From: Muricea muricata
Lineage: Eukaryota; Cnidaria; Anthozoa; Malacalcyonacea; Plexauridae
Assembly: GCA_963855995.1 (NCBI GenBank)
Contig: OY979727.1
Span: forward strand, 10,532,946 to 10,596,945
Length of the DNA: 64,000 nucleotides
Direction of reading: 5' to 3'
Below the pieces are notes generated by a model. It ran no database searches and was not told the DNA's origin. It worked only from the letters and a program-made list of their open reading frames with translations. This document shows positions 1 through 12,587 of the stretch, one piece after another (position 1 is the first letter of the stretch; each line of letters opens with the position of its first letter). Position numbers and translations under genes: made by a program.

Positions 1-3000
1 TTGTACCTTAAATTTGTAAAATGTGCAATTTGTGATGGAATTCATCGAAACTTGGTGGAAATGACCAAATGACGCATTGTTTGTGAAAAAACTTGGTTCG
101 GAGTTCTTTCAATGCATTATAGTTATGTTTCAGCTCTCCTATGATTTTACCCATTTGGCCTCCAAATGGCTCTTTGTATGTGCTACCTGTCTTGATTCAG
201 AACCTTTGCATATTGCATCGAAATCAGTTGAATTTTTGCATGCATCACTGTAGCACTGGTCTTTTAAGAATAAACTAACTTTGGACTTTTTTCATTATAT
301 TTGGAAAAGCTTATTGGGAGATACCTCTTGTTGTAACTTTATTCTTCATTGTTACTTTTCCATAATTGTACCTGAATTTTGTAAAATGTGCAATTTGTGA
401 TGGAATTCATCGAAACTTGGTGGAAATGACCAAATGACGCATTGTTTGTGAAAAAACTTTGTTCGGAGTTCTTTCAATGCATTATACTTATGTTTCAGCT
501 TTCCCAATATTTTACCAATTTGGCCTCCAAATGGCCCTTTGTATATGCTACCTGTCTTGATTCAGAACCTTTGCATATTGCATCGAAATCAGTTGAATTT
601 TTGCATGCATCACTGTAGCACTTGTCTCTTAAGAATAAACTAACTTTGGACTTGTCTCATTATATTTGGAAAAGCTTATTGGAAGATACCTCTTGAGTTA
701 ACTTTATTTCTCATTGTTACTTTTCCATAATTGTACCTAAAATTTTTAAAATGTGCAATTTGTGATGGAATTCATTGAAACTTGGTGGAAATGACCAAAT
801 GACGCATTGCTTGTAAAAAAACTTGGTTCGGAGTTCTTTCAATGCATTATAGTTATGTTTCAGCTTGCCCATGATTTTACCCATTTGGTCTCCAAATGGC
901 ACTTTGTATGTGCTACCTGTCTTGATTCGGAACCTTTGCATATTGCATCGAAATCAGTTGAATTTTTCATGCATCACTGTAGCACTGGTCTCTTAAGAAT
1001 TAACTAACTCTAGACTTGTCTCATTATATTTGGAAAAGCTTATGGGGAGATACCTCTTGTTGTAACTTTATTTCTCATTGTTACTTTTCCATAATTGTAC
1101 CTCAAATTTGTAAAATGTGCAATTTGTGATGGAATTCATCGAAACTTGGTGGAAATGACCAAATGACGCATTGTTTGTGAGAAAACTTGGTTCGGAGTTC
1201 TTTCAATGCATTATAGTTATGTTTCAGCTTGCCCATGATTTTACCCATTTGGCCTCCAACTGGCACTTTGTATGTGCTACCTGTCTTGATTCAGAACCTT
1301 TGCATATTGCATCGAAATCAGTTGAATTTTTCCATGCATCACTGTAGCACTTGTCTCTTAAGAATAAACTAACTTTGGACTTGTCTCATATTTGGAAAAG
1401 CTTATTGGGAGATACCTCTTGTTGTGACTTTATTTCTCATTGTTACTTTTCCATAATTGTACCTTAAATTTTTAAAATGAGCAATTTGTGATGGAATTCA
1501 TCGAAACTTGGTGGAAATGACCAAATGACGCATTGTTTGTGAAAAAACTTTGTTCGGAGTTCTTTCAATGCATTATACTTATGTTTCAGCTTTCCCATTA
1601 TTTTACCAATTTGGCCTCCAAATGGCCCTTTGTATGTGCTACCTATCTTGATTCAGAACCTTTGCATATTGCATCGAAATCAGTTGAATTTTTGCATGCA
1701 TCACTGTAGCACTTGTCTCTTAAGAATAAACTAACTTTGGACTTGTCTCATTATATTTGGAAAAGCTTATGGGGAGATACCTCTTGTTGTAACTTTATTT
1801 CTCATTGTTACTTTTCCATAATTGTACCTCAAATTTGTAAAATGTGCAATTTGTGATGAAATTCATCGAAACTTGGTGGAAATGACCAAATGACGCATTG
1901 TTTGTGAGAAAACTTGGTTCGGAGTTCTTTCAATGCATTATAGTTATGTTTCAGCTTGCCCATGATTTTACCCATTTGGCCTCCAACTGGCACTTTGTAT
2001 GTGCTACCTGTCTTGATTCAGAACCTTCGCATATTGCATCGAAATCAGTTGAATTTTTCCATGCATCACTGTAGCACTTGTCTCTTAAGAATAAACTAAC
2101 TTTGGACTTGTCTCATATTTGGAAAAGCTTATTGGGAGATACCTCTTGTTGTGACTTTATTTCTCATTGTTACTTTTCCATAATTGTACCTTAAATTTTT
2201 AAAATGAGCAATTTGTGATGGAATTCATCGAAACTTGGTGGAAATGACCAAATGACGCATTGTTTGTGAAAAAACTTTGTTCGGAGTTCTTTCAATGCAT
2301 TATACTTATGTTTCAGCTTTCCCATTATTTTACCAATTTGGCCTCCAAATGGCCCTTTGTATGTGCTACCTATCTTATTCAGAACCTTTGCATATTGCAT
2401 CGAAATCAGTTGAATTTTTGCATGCATCACTGTAGCACTTGTCTCTTAAGAATAAACTAACTTTGGACTTGTCTCATTATATTTGGAAAAGCTTATTGGA
2501 AGATACCTCTTGAGTTAACTTTATTTCTCATTGTTACTTTTCCATAATTGTACCTAAAATTTTTAAAATGTGCAATTTGTGATGGAATTCATCGAAACTT
2601 GGTGGAAATGACCAAATGACGCATTGTTTGTAAAAAAACTTGGTTCGGAGTTCTTTCAATGCATTATAGTTATGTTTCAGCTTGCCCATGATTTTACCCA
2701 TTTGGCCTCCAAATGGCTCTTTGTATGTGCTACCTGTCTTGATTCAGAACCTTTGCACATTGCATTAAAATCAGTGGAATTTTGCATGCATCACTGTAGC
2801 ACTGATCTCTTAAGAATAAAGTAACTTTGGACTTGTCTCATTATATTTGGAAAAGCTTATTGGGAGATACCTATTGTTGTAGCTTCATTTCTCATTGTTA
2901 CTTTTCCATAATTGTACCTTAAATTTGTAAAATGTGCAATTTGTGATGGAATTCATCGAAACTTGGTGGAAATGACCAAATGACGCATTGTTTGTGAAAA

Positions 3001-6000
3001 AACTTTGTTCGGAGTTCTTTCAATGCATTATAGTTATGTTTCAGCTCTCCTATGATTTTACCCATTTGGCCTCCAAATGGCTCTTTGTATGTGCTACCTG
3101 TCTTGATTCAGAACCTTTGCATATTGCATCGAAATCAGTTGAATTTTTGCATGCATCACTGTAGCACTGGTCTTTTAAGAATAAACTAACTTTGGACTTT
3201 TTTCATTATATTTGGAAAAGCTTATTGGGAGATACCTCTTGTTGTAACTTTATTCTCCATTGTTACTTTTCCATAATTGTACCTGAATTTTGTAAAATGT
3301 GCAATTTGTGATGGAATTCATCGAAACTTGGTGGAAATGACCAAATGACGCATTGTTTGTGAAAAAACTTTGTTCGGAGTTCTTTCAATGCATTATACTT
3401 ATGTTTCAGCTTTCCCATTATTTTACCAATTTGGCCTCCAAATGGCCCTTTGTATATGCTACCTGTCTTGATTCAGAACCTTTGCATTTTGCATCGAAAT
3501 CAGTTGAATTTTGGCATGCATCACTGTAGCACTGGTCTCTTAAGAATAAACTAACTTTGGACTTGTCTCATTATATTTGGAAAAGCTTATTGGGAGATAC
3601 CTCTTGTTGTAACTTTATTTCTCATTGTTACTTTTCCATAATTGTACCTTGAATTTTTAAAATGAGCAATTTGTGATGGAATTCATTGAAACTTGGTGGA
3701 AATGACCAAATGACGCATTGTTTGTGAAAAAACTTTGTTCGGAGTTCTTTCAGTGCATTATAGTTATGTTTCAGCTTGCCCATGATTTTACCCATTTGGC
3801 CTCCAAATGGCACTTTGTATGTGCTACCTGTCTTGATTCAGAACCTTTGCATGTTGCATCGAAATCAGTTGAATTTTTGCATGCATCACTGTAGCACTGG
3901 TTTCTTAAGAATAAACTAACTTTAGACTTGTCTCATTATATTTGGAAAAGCTTATTGGGAGATACCTCTTGTTGTAACTTTATTTTTCATTGTTACTTTT
4001 CCATAATTGTACCTAAAATTTTTAAAATGTGCAATTTTTGATGGAATTCATCGAAACTTGGTGGAAATGACCAAATGACGCATTGCTTGTAAAAAAACTT
4101 GGTTCGGAGTTCTTTCAATGCATTATAGTTATGTTTCAGCTTGCCCATGATTTTACCCATTTGGTCTCCAAATGGCACTTTGTATGTGCTACCTGTCTTG
4201 ATTCAGAACCTTTGCATATTGCATCGAAATCAGTTGAATTTTTCATGCATCACTGTAGCACTGGTGTCTTAAGAATAAACTAACTCTAGACTTGTCTCAT
4301 TATATTTGGAAAAGCTTATTGGGAGATACCTCTTGTTGTAACTTTATTTCTCATTGTTACTTTTCCATAATTGTACCTCAAATTTGTAAAATGTGCAATT
4401 TGTGATGGAATTCATCGAAACTTGGTGGAAATGACCAAATGACGCATTGTTTGTGAGAAAACTTGGTTCGGAGTTCTTTCAATGCATTATAGTTATGTTT
4501 CAGCTTTCCCATGATTTTACCCATTTGGCCTCCAAATGGCACTTTGTTTGTGCTACCTGTCTTGATTGAGAACCTTTGCATATTGCATCGAAATCAGTTG
4601 AATTTTTGCATGCATCACTGTAGCACTTGTCTCTTAAGAATAAACTAACTTTGGACTTGTCTCATTATATTTGGAAAAGCTTATTGGGAGATACCTCTTG
4701 TTGTAACTTTATTTCTCATTGTTACTTTTCCATAATTGTACCTTAAATTTTTAAATTGAGCAATTTGTGATGGAATTCATCGAAACTTAGTGGAAATGAC
4801 CAAATGACGCATTGTTTGTTAAAAAACTTTGTTCGGAGTTCTTTCAATGCATTATAGTTATGTTTCAGCTCTCCTATGATTTTACCCATTTGGCCTCCAA
4901 ATGGCTCTTTGTATGGGCTACCTGTCTTGATTTAGAACCTTTGCATATTGCATCGAAATCAGTTGAATTTTTGCATGCATCACTGTAGCACTGGTCTTTT
5001 AAGAATAAATTAACTTTGGATTTGTTTCATTATATTTGGAAAAGCTTATTGGAAGATACCTCTTGAGTTAACCTTATTTATCATTGTTACTTTTCCATAA
5101 TTGTACCTTAAATTTTTAAAATGTGCAATTTGTGATGGAATTCATCGAAACTTTTTGGAAATGACCAAATGACGCATTGTTTGTGAGAAAACTTGGTTCG
5201 GAGTTCTTTCAATGCATTATAGTTATGTTTCAGCTTGCCCATGATTTTACCCATTTGGCCTCCAAAGGCACTTTGTATGTGCTACCTGTCTTGATTCAGA
5301 ACCTTTGCATATTGCATCGAAATCAGTTGAATTTTTGCATGCATCACTGTAGCACTGGTCTCTTAAGAATAAACTAACTTTGGACTTGTCTCATTATATT
5401 TGGAAAAGCTTATTGGGAGATACCTCTTGTTGTAACTTTATTTCTCATTTTTACTTTTCCATAATTGTACCTCAAATTTGTAAAATGTGCAATTTGTGAT
5501 GGAATTCATCGAAACTTGGTGGAAATGACCAAATGACGCATTGTTTGTGAGAAAACTTGGTTCGGAGTTCTTTCAATGCATTATAGTTATGTTTCAGCTT
5601 GCCCATGATTTTACCCATTTGGCCTCCAAATGGAACTTTATATGTGCTACCTGTCTTGATTCAGAACCTTTGCATATTGCATCGAAACCAGTTGAATTTT
5701 TGCATGCATCAGTGTAGCACTGGTCTCTTAAGAATAAACTAACTTTGGACTTGTTTCATTATATTTGGAAAAGCTTATTGGGAGATACCTTTTGTTGTAA
5801 CTTTATTCTTCATTGTTACTTTTCCATTATTGTACCTGAATTTTGTAAAATGTGCAATTTGCGATGGAATTAATCGAAACTTGGTGGAAATGACCAAATG
5901 ACGCATTGTTTCTGAAAAAACTTGGTTCGGAGTTCTTTCAATGCATTATAGTTATGTTTCAGCTTGCCCATTATTTTACCCATTTTGCCTCCAAATGGCA

Positions 6001-9000
6001 CTTTTAATGTGCTACCTCTCTTGATTTAGAATTTTTGCATATTGCATCGAAATCAAATGAATTTTTGCATGCATCGCTGTAGCACTGGTCTCTTAAGAAT
6101 AAACTAACTTTGGACTTGTCTCATTATATTTGGAAAAGCTTATTGGGAGATACCTCTTGTTGTAACTTTATTTCTCATTGTTACTTTTCCATAATTGTAC
6201 CTTAAATTTGTAAAATGTGCAATTTGTGATTGAATTCATCGTAACTTGGTGGAAATGAGCAAATGACGCATTGTTTGTGAAAAAACTTGGTTCGGAGTTC
6301 TTTCAATTCATTATAGTTATGTTTCAGCTTGCCCATGATTTTACCCATTTGGCCTCCAAATGACTCTTTGTATGTGCTACTTGTCTTGATTCAGAACCTT
6401 TGCATATTGCATCAAAATCAGTTGAATTTTTGCATGCATCACTGTAGCACTGGTCTTTTAAGAATAAATTAACTTTGGACTTGTTTCATTATATTTGGAA
6501 AAGTTTATTGGGAGATACCTCTTGTTGTAACTTTATTCTTCATTGTTACTTTTCCATAATTGTACCTGAATTTTGTAAAATGTGCAATTTGTGATGGAAT
6601 TCATCGAAACTTGGTGGAAATGACCAAATGACGCATTGTTTGTGGAAAAAACTTTGTTCGGAGTTCTTTCAGTGCTTTATAGTTATGTTTCAGCTTGCCC
6701 ATGATTTTACCCATTTGGCCTCCAAATGGCACTTTGTATGTGCTACCTGTCTTGATTCAGAACCTTTGCATATTGCATCGAAATCAGTTGAATTTTTGCA
6801 TGCATCACTGTAGCACTGGTCTCTTAAGAATAAACTAACTCTAGACTTGTCTCATTATATTTGGAAAAGCTTATTGGGAGATACCTCTTGTTGTAACTTT
6901 ATTTCTCATTGTTATTTTTCCATAATTGTACCTTAAATTTGTAAAATGTGCAATTTGTGATGGAAATCATCGAAACTTGGTGGAAATGACCAAATGACGC
7001 ATTGTTTGTGAGAAAACTTGGTTCGGAGTTCTTTCAATGCATTATAGTTATGTTTCAGCTTGCCCAGTATTTTACCCATTTGGCCTCCAAATGGCACTTT
7101 GTATGTGCTACCTGTCTTGATTCAGAACTTTTGCATATTGCATCCAAATCAGTTGAATTTTTGCATGCATCACTGTAGCACTGGTCTCTGAAAAATAAAC
7201 TAACTTTGGACTTGTCTCATTATATTTGGAAAAGCTTATTGGAAGATACCTCTTGAGTTAACCTTATTTATCATTGTTACTTTTCCATAATTGTACCTTA
7301 AATTTTTAAAATGTGCAATTTGTGATGGAATTCATCGAAACTTTTTGGAAATGACCAAATGACGCATTGTTTGTGAGAAAACTTGGTTCGGAGTTCTTTC
7401 AATGCATTATAGTTATGTTTCAGCTTGCCCATGATTTTACCCATTTGGCCTCCAAAGGCACTTTGTATGTGCTACCTGTCTTGATTCAGAACCTTTGCAT
7501 ATTGCATCGAAATCAGTTGAATTTTGGCATGCATCACTGTAGCACTGGTCTCTTAAGAATAAACTAACTTTGGACTTGTCTTATTATATTTGGAAAAGCT
7601 TATTGGGAGATACCTCTTGTTGTAACTTTATTTCTCATTGTTACTTTTCCATAATTGTACCTCAAATTTGTAAAATGTGCAATTTGTGATGGAATTCATC
7701 GAAACTTGGTGGAAATGACCAAATGACGCATTGTTTGTGAGAAAACTTGGTTCGGAGTTCTTTCAATGCATTATAGTTATGTTTCAGCTTGCCCATGATT
7801 TTACCCATTTGGCCTCCAAATGGCACTTTGTATGTGCTACCTGTCTTGATTTAGAACCTTTGCATATTGCATCGAAATCAGTTGAATTTTTGCATGCATC
7901 ACTGTAGCACTGGTCTCTTAAGAATAAACTAACTTTGGACTTGTTTCATTATATTTGGAAAAGGTTGTTGGGAGATACCTCTTGTTGTAACTTTATTCTT
8001 CATTGTTACTTTTCCATAATTGTATTTGAATTTTGTAAAATGTGCAATTTGTGATGGAATTCATCGAAACTTGGTGGAAATGACCAAATGACGCATTGTT
8101 TGTGAAAAAACCTGGTTCGGAGTTCTTTCAATGCATTATAGTTATGTTTCAGCTTGCCCATGATTTTACCCATTTGGCCTGCAAATGGAACTTTGTATGT
8201 GCTACCTGTCTTGATTCAGAACCTTTGCATATTGCATCGAAACCAGTTGAATTTTTGCATGCATCACTGTAGCACTGGTCTCTTAAGAATAAACTAACTT
8301 TGGACTTGTTTCATTATATTTGGAAAAGCTTATTGGGAGATACCTTTTGTTGTAACTTTATTCTTCATTGTTACTTTTCCATAATTGTACCTGAATTTTG
8401 TAAAATGTGCAATTTGTGATAGAATTAATCGAAACTTGGTGGAAATGACCAAATGACGCATTGTTTCTGAAAAAACTTGGTTCGGAGTTCTTTCAATGCA
8501 TTATAGTTATGTTTCAGCTTGCCCATTATTTTACCCATTTTGCCTCCAAATGGCACTTTTAATGTGCTACCTCTCTTGATTTAGAACCTTTGCATATTGC
8601 ATCGAAATCAAATGAATTTTTGCATGCATCACTGTAGCACTGGTCTCTTAAGAATAAACTAACTTTGGACTTGTCTCATTATATTTGGAAAAGCTTATTG
8701 GGAGATACCTCTTGTTGTAACTTTATTTCTCATTGTTACTTTTCCATAATTGTACCTTAAATTTGTAAAATGTGCAATTTGTGATTGAATTCATCGTAAC
8801 TTGGTGGAAATGAGCAAATGACGCATTGTTTGTGAAAAAACTTGGTTCGGAGTTCTTTCAATTCATTATAGTTATGTTTCAGCTTGCCCATGATTTTACC
8901 CATTTGGCCTCCAAATGACTCTTTGTATGTGCTACTTGTCTTGATTCAGAACCTTTGCATATTGCATCAAAATCAGTTGAATTTTTGCATGCATCAGTGT

Positions 9001-11215
9001 AGCACTGGTCTTTTAAGAATAAACTAACTTTGGACTTGTCTCATTATATTTGGAAAAGCTTATTGGGAGATACCTCTTGTTCTAACTTTTTTTCTCATTG
9101 TTACTTTTCTATAATTGTACCTTAAATTTGTAAAATGTGCAATTTGTGATGGAATTCATCGAAACTTAGTGGAAATGACCAAATGACGCATTGTTTCTGA
9201 AAAAACTTGGTTTGGAGTTTTTTAAATGCATTATAGTTATGTTTCAGCTTGCCCATGATTTTACCATTTGGCCTCCAAATGGATCTTTGTATGTGCTACC
9301 TGTCTTGATTCAGAACCTTTGCATATTGCATTAAAATCAGTGGAATTTTTGCATGCATCACTGTAGCACTGGTCTCTTAAGAATAAACTAACTTTGGACT
9401 TGTCTCATTATATTTGGAAAAGCTTATTGGAAGATACATCTTTAGTTAACTTTATTTCTCATTGTTACTTTTCCATAATTGTACCTTAAATTTTTAAAAT
9501 GTGCAATTTGTGATGGAATTCGTCAAAACTTGGTGGAAATGACCAAATGACGCATTGTTTGTAAAAAAACTTGGTTCGGAGTTCTTTCAATGCATTATAG
9601 TTATGTTTCAGCTTTCCCATGATTTTACCCGTTTGGCCTCCAAATGGCCCTTTGTATGTGCCACCTGTCTTGATTCAGAACCTTTGCATATTGCATCGAA
9701 ACCAGTTGAATTTTAGCATGCATCACTGTAGCACTGGTCTCTTAAGAATAAACTAACTTTGGACTTGTTTCATTATATTTGGAAAAGCTTATTCGGAGAT
9801 ACCTCTTGTTGTAACTATTCTTCATTGTTACTTTTCCATAATTGTACCTGAATTTTGTAAAATGTGCAATTTGTGATGGAATTTATCGAAACTTGGTGGA
9901 AATGACCAAATGACGCATTGTTTGTGAAAAAACTTGGTTTGGAGTTCTTTCAATGCATTATAGTTATGTTTCAGCTTGCCCCTGATTTTACCCATTTGGC
10001 CTCCAAATGGCTCTTTTTGTGTGCTACCTGTCTTGATTCAGAACCTTTGCATTTTGCATCGAAATCAGTTGAATTTTGGCATGCATCACTGTAGCACTGG
10101 TCTCTTAAGAATAAAGTAACTTTTGACTTGTCTCATTATATTTGGAAAAGCTTATTGGGAGATACCTCTTGTTGTAACTTTATTCTTCATTGTTACTTTT
10201 CCATAATTGTACCTGAAATTTGTAAAATGTGCAATTTGTGATGGAATTCATCAAAAGTTGGTGGAAATGACCAAATGACGCATTTTTTGTGAAAAAAGTT
10301 GGTTCGGAGTTTTTTCAAGGCATTATAGTTATGTTTCAGCTTTCCCATTATTTTACCCATTTGGCTCCCAATGGCTCTTTCTTATTGCTCGCTATATTGA
10401 TTCAGAACCCTTGCGTTTTTCATCGAAATCGGTTGAAATTTTTCACGCATCACTGTGGCACTGGTCTGTTGAGAATAAACTAACTTCGGACTTGTCTGGT
10501 TATTTTTTGGAAAAGCTTAGCATTAGATACCTCTTGTTATAACTTTTTTGCTCATTGCTATTTATACCAGAATTGTGCCTGAAATCTTGAAAATGTGCAA
10601 TTTGTGATGAAATTCATTGAAACTTGGTGGAAATGACCAAATGACGCATTGTTTGTGAAAAAACATAGTTCGGAGTTTTGGAAATGCATTATAGGTATGT
10701 TTCAGCTTGCCCATGATTTTACCCATTTGGCTCCCAATGGCTCTTTCTATGTGCTACCTTTCTTGATTCAGAACCTTTGCATTTTGCATCAAAATCAGTT
10801 GAAATTTTGCAAACATCACTGCACCACTTGTCTCCTAAAAGTAAACTAACTTTTGGCTTGTCTGGTTATATTTAGAAAAGGTTAGTGGGAGTATCTCTTG
10901 TTTTAAATTTTTTCGTCATTGTTAGTTGTTCCAAAATTGTACGTGAAATTTTGAAAATGTGGAATTTGTGATGGAATCCATTCAAACTTACTGGAAATGA
11001 CCAAATGATGCATTTTTTTATTAAAAACTTAGTTCTGGATATGCATTATATTTATGTTTCACGTTGCGGATTATTTTACCCCTTTGCCCTCCGAAAGGCT
11101 TTCTATTTTCTTCCTTGCTTGGTTCAGAACCTTTGCATTTTGCATCGAAATCGTTTTAAATTTGGCATGCATCACTGTACCGCTGGTCTCTTAAGAATAA
11201 ACTAACTTTGGACTT
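1..11215. repeat. 365-bp satellite array, about 31 copies, in a VPS13B intron
   Basis: Head-to-tail tandem array. Using the motif TTGTACC as unit start, copies begin near 1, 366, 731, 1095, 1457, 1822, 2184, 2548, 2912, 3277, 3642, 4007, 4371, 4736, 5101, 5465, 5830, 6195, 6560, 6926, 7291, 7655, 8020, 8385, 8750, 9115, 9479, 9842, 10207, 10573 and 10937, so the period is 362-366 bp. Most copies look nearly identical; the last three (from 10207) are clearly more diverged, as expected at an array edge. The array ends about 165 bp before a VPS13B splice acceptor and runs off the left edge of the window, so it lies in an intron of that gene. Each unit carries 60-80 codon open stretches on both strands; these start mostly at TTG and are by-products of the repeat. 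Confidence 0.97.
10207..11215. repeat. degenerate 3' edge of the satellite array
   Basis: The last three units (10207, 10573, 10937; the last one partial) keep the order of motifs but carry many more substitutions than the inner copies, for example near 10381-10450 and 11041-11110. This gradient suggests that unequal exchange homogenises the interior while the border drifts. Confidence 0.85.
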
Positions 11216-11378
11216 CTCTCGGCAAGACGTTTCCCCCATGTTTGCATGTAATGTAGCTTTTCAGTTTTTCTCTTGGCAAAGTGATATCTCGCTTGTAAAC
11301 TTGTCTAATTGTTTTCTCATTTACCAGGATAGCTTTTTCCCATAAAAACAGTCTTCACAACTTTTTTTGAATTTTCAG

Positions 11379-12587
11379 GAGCTCAGTTTTCCCGTCACGT
11401 TCCTCAGCGGCAAGATTCATGAACTTCACATGCACGTTCCTTGGACGAAGCTGTACTACGAACCTGCCGTTATAACTATCAACACAATCGAATGCGTCCT
11501 AAAACTAAAAGAAAACAATTTCACGGCAGAAGGCGTCGACGAAGCCATAGAGGTTCAACAAGTCGACATCAAACCGTCTTCAGATTCTACCACGCCTGAA
11601 CCAGACACCGAAAAAGCCATCCCGCCTGGCTATGTCCAAAGCTTGCTCAACAAAGTTATTTACAATTTGACAGTCAAAGTTAATAACTTCATACTAAAAT
11701 ACGTTGAGGATGATATCGTCTTGTCCATTAATGTTAAATCGGCCGAATTTCACAGCGCCAACGAAAATTGGGTGAAGGCGTTTGTGGACGTGACCGCTCC
11801 CGACTGGATACTTCATAAAATGTGTAATATATCCGACTTGACCGTGTGCTTGGATAGGCGGAATGCAAGCGGTGTTATAGAGATGTACCAGGACCCGCTA
11901 GCGTACAGGTGTAATCTGTCTTGCCGAATGCAAGTTTACTACGACAAGGAGGGCTTCCATTTGCCCCTTGAGAAAAACTTGAGTGTTTATTGTGAATGTT
12001 TAGAAGTCTCCATAACAGACCAGCAGCTTCCGCTGTTGTTGAGACTTCTTAAATTAGGACTTGGTCTATACTACGGCACGCTAGATCTTCCGGGTTGCGA
12101 ACCGTTACCCCATATCGCAAAAGACTTGATCGATAAGAAAGGAGAAATGTTTGAATCAAGCATTATGAACCAACTACCCAGTAGCTTTGGTCCGCCGGCC
12201 GAAACTGAACTTCCAGATACCGGATGGTTATCGTGGGCTTATTCTATGGTGCCCGGTTTGGGTGGTGAGCAAAAAGGCCCAGATGCCTCGCTTACTCCGC
12301 TTGTGTCAAGATTCGGTGTCTACATTTCCCAAGCGAGTTTGAGTTTTAAAATAACCGAGCCGTTAAGTGAGGGTAATTTTCTTGGCGCTCAGAGATTCGT
12401 ATTTAAGCCGATTTTGACTCTTGAGGCTTCCGGCGTGGCACAAGAAATGATCACTAAAGGGAGTTCATTCTTTGATTTTGAAATGGGAGTGACGTCAGTG
12501 ACTGGATGGTTGGTCGATACCTGTGTGTGTAGGAATCAAAACAAAGAACCAAATGCTGATGATGACGGGAACGCGAGAGAACCAGAG
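11379..12587 (+). CDS. VPS13B: VPS13B exon w1 (chorein-domain region)
   Basis: Acceptor TTTTCAG ends at 11378; donor GAG/GTATTA at 12588; phase 0 to 0; window residues 1-403, the longest exon of the gene. It begins ELSFPVTFLSG, matching about residue 50 of human VPS13B, and continues with HVPWTKL, VITINTIE, GYVQSL and LKYVEDDIVLS, all strong VPS13B landmarks. The segment TGWLSWAYSMVPG matches the conserved tryptophan-rich stretch of the human protein. Confidence 0.96.

Noticed and set aside
717-11205. Dozens of 60-80 codon open frames on both strands of the satellite
   Set aside because: They repeat with the 365-bp period, mostly lack ATG starts and overlap each other on both strands; they follow from the repeat sequence.
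1-11215. CRISPR-like periodicity
   Set aside because: Repeat unit is 365 bp with no short constant repeat and variable spacers, and the context is a eukaryotic intron.
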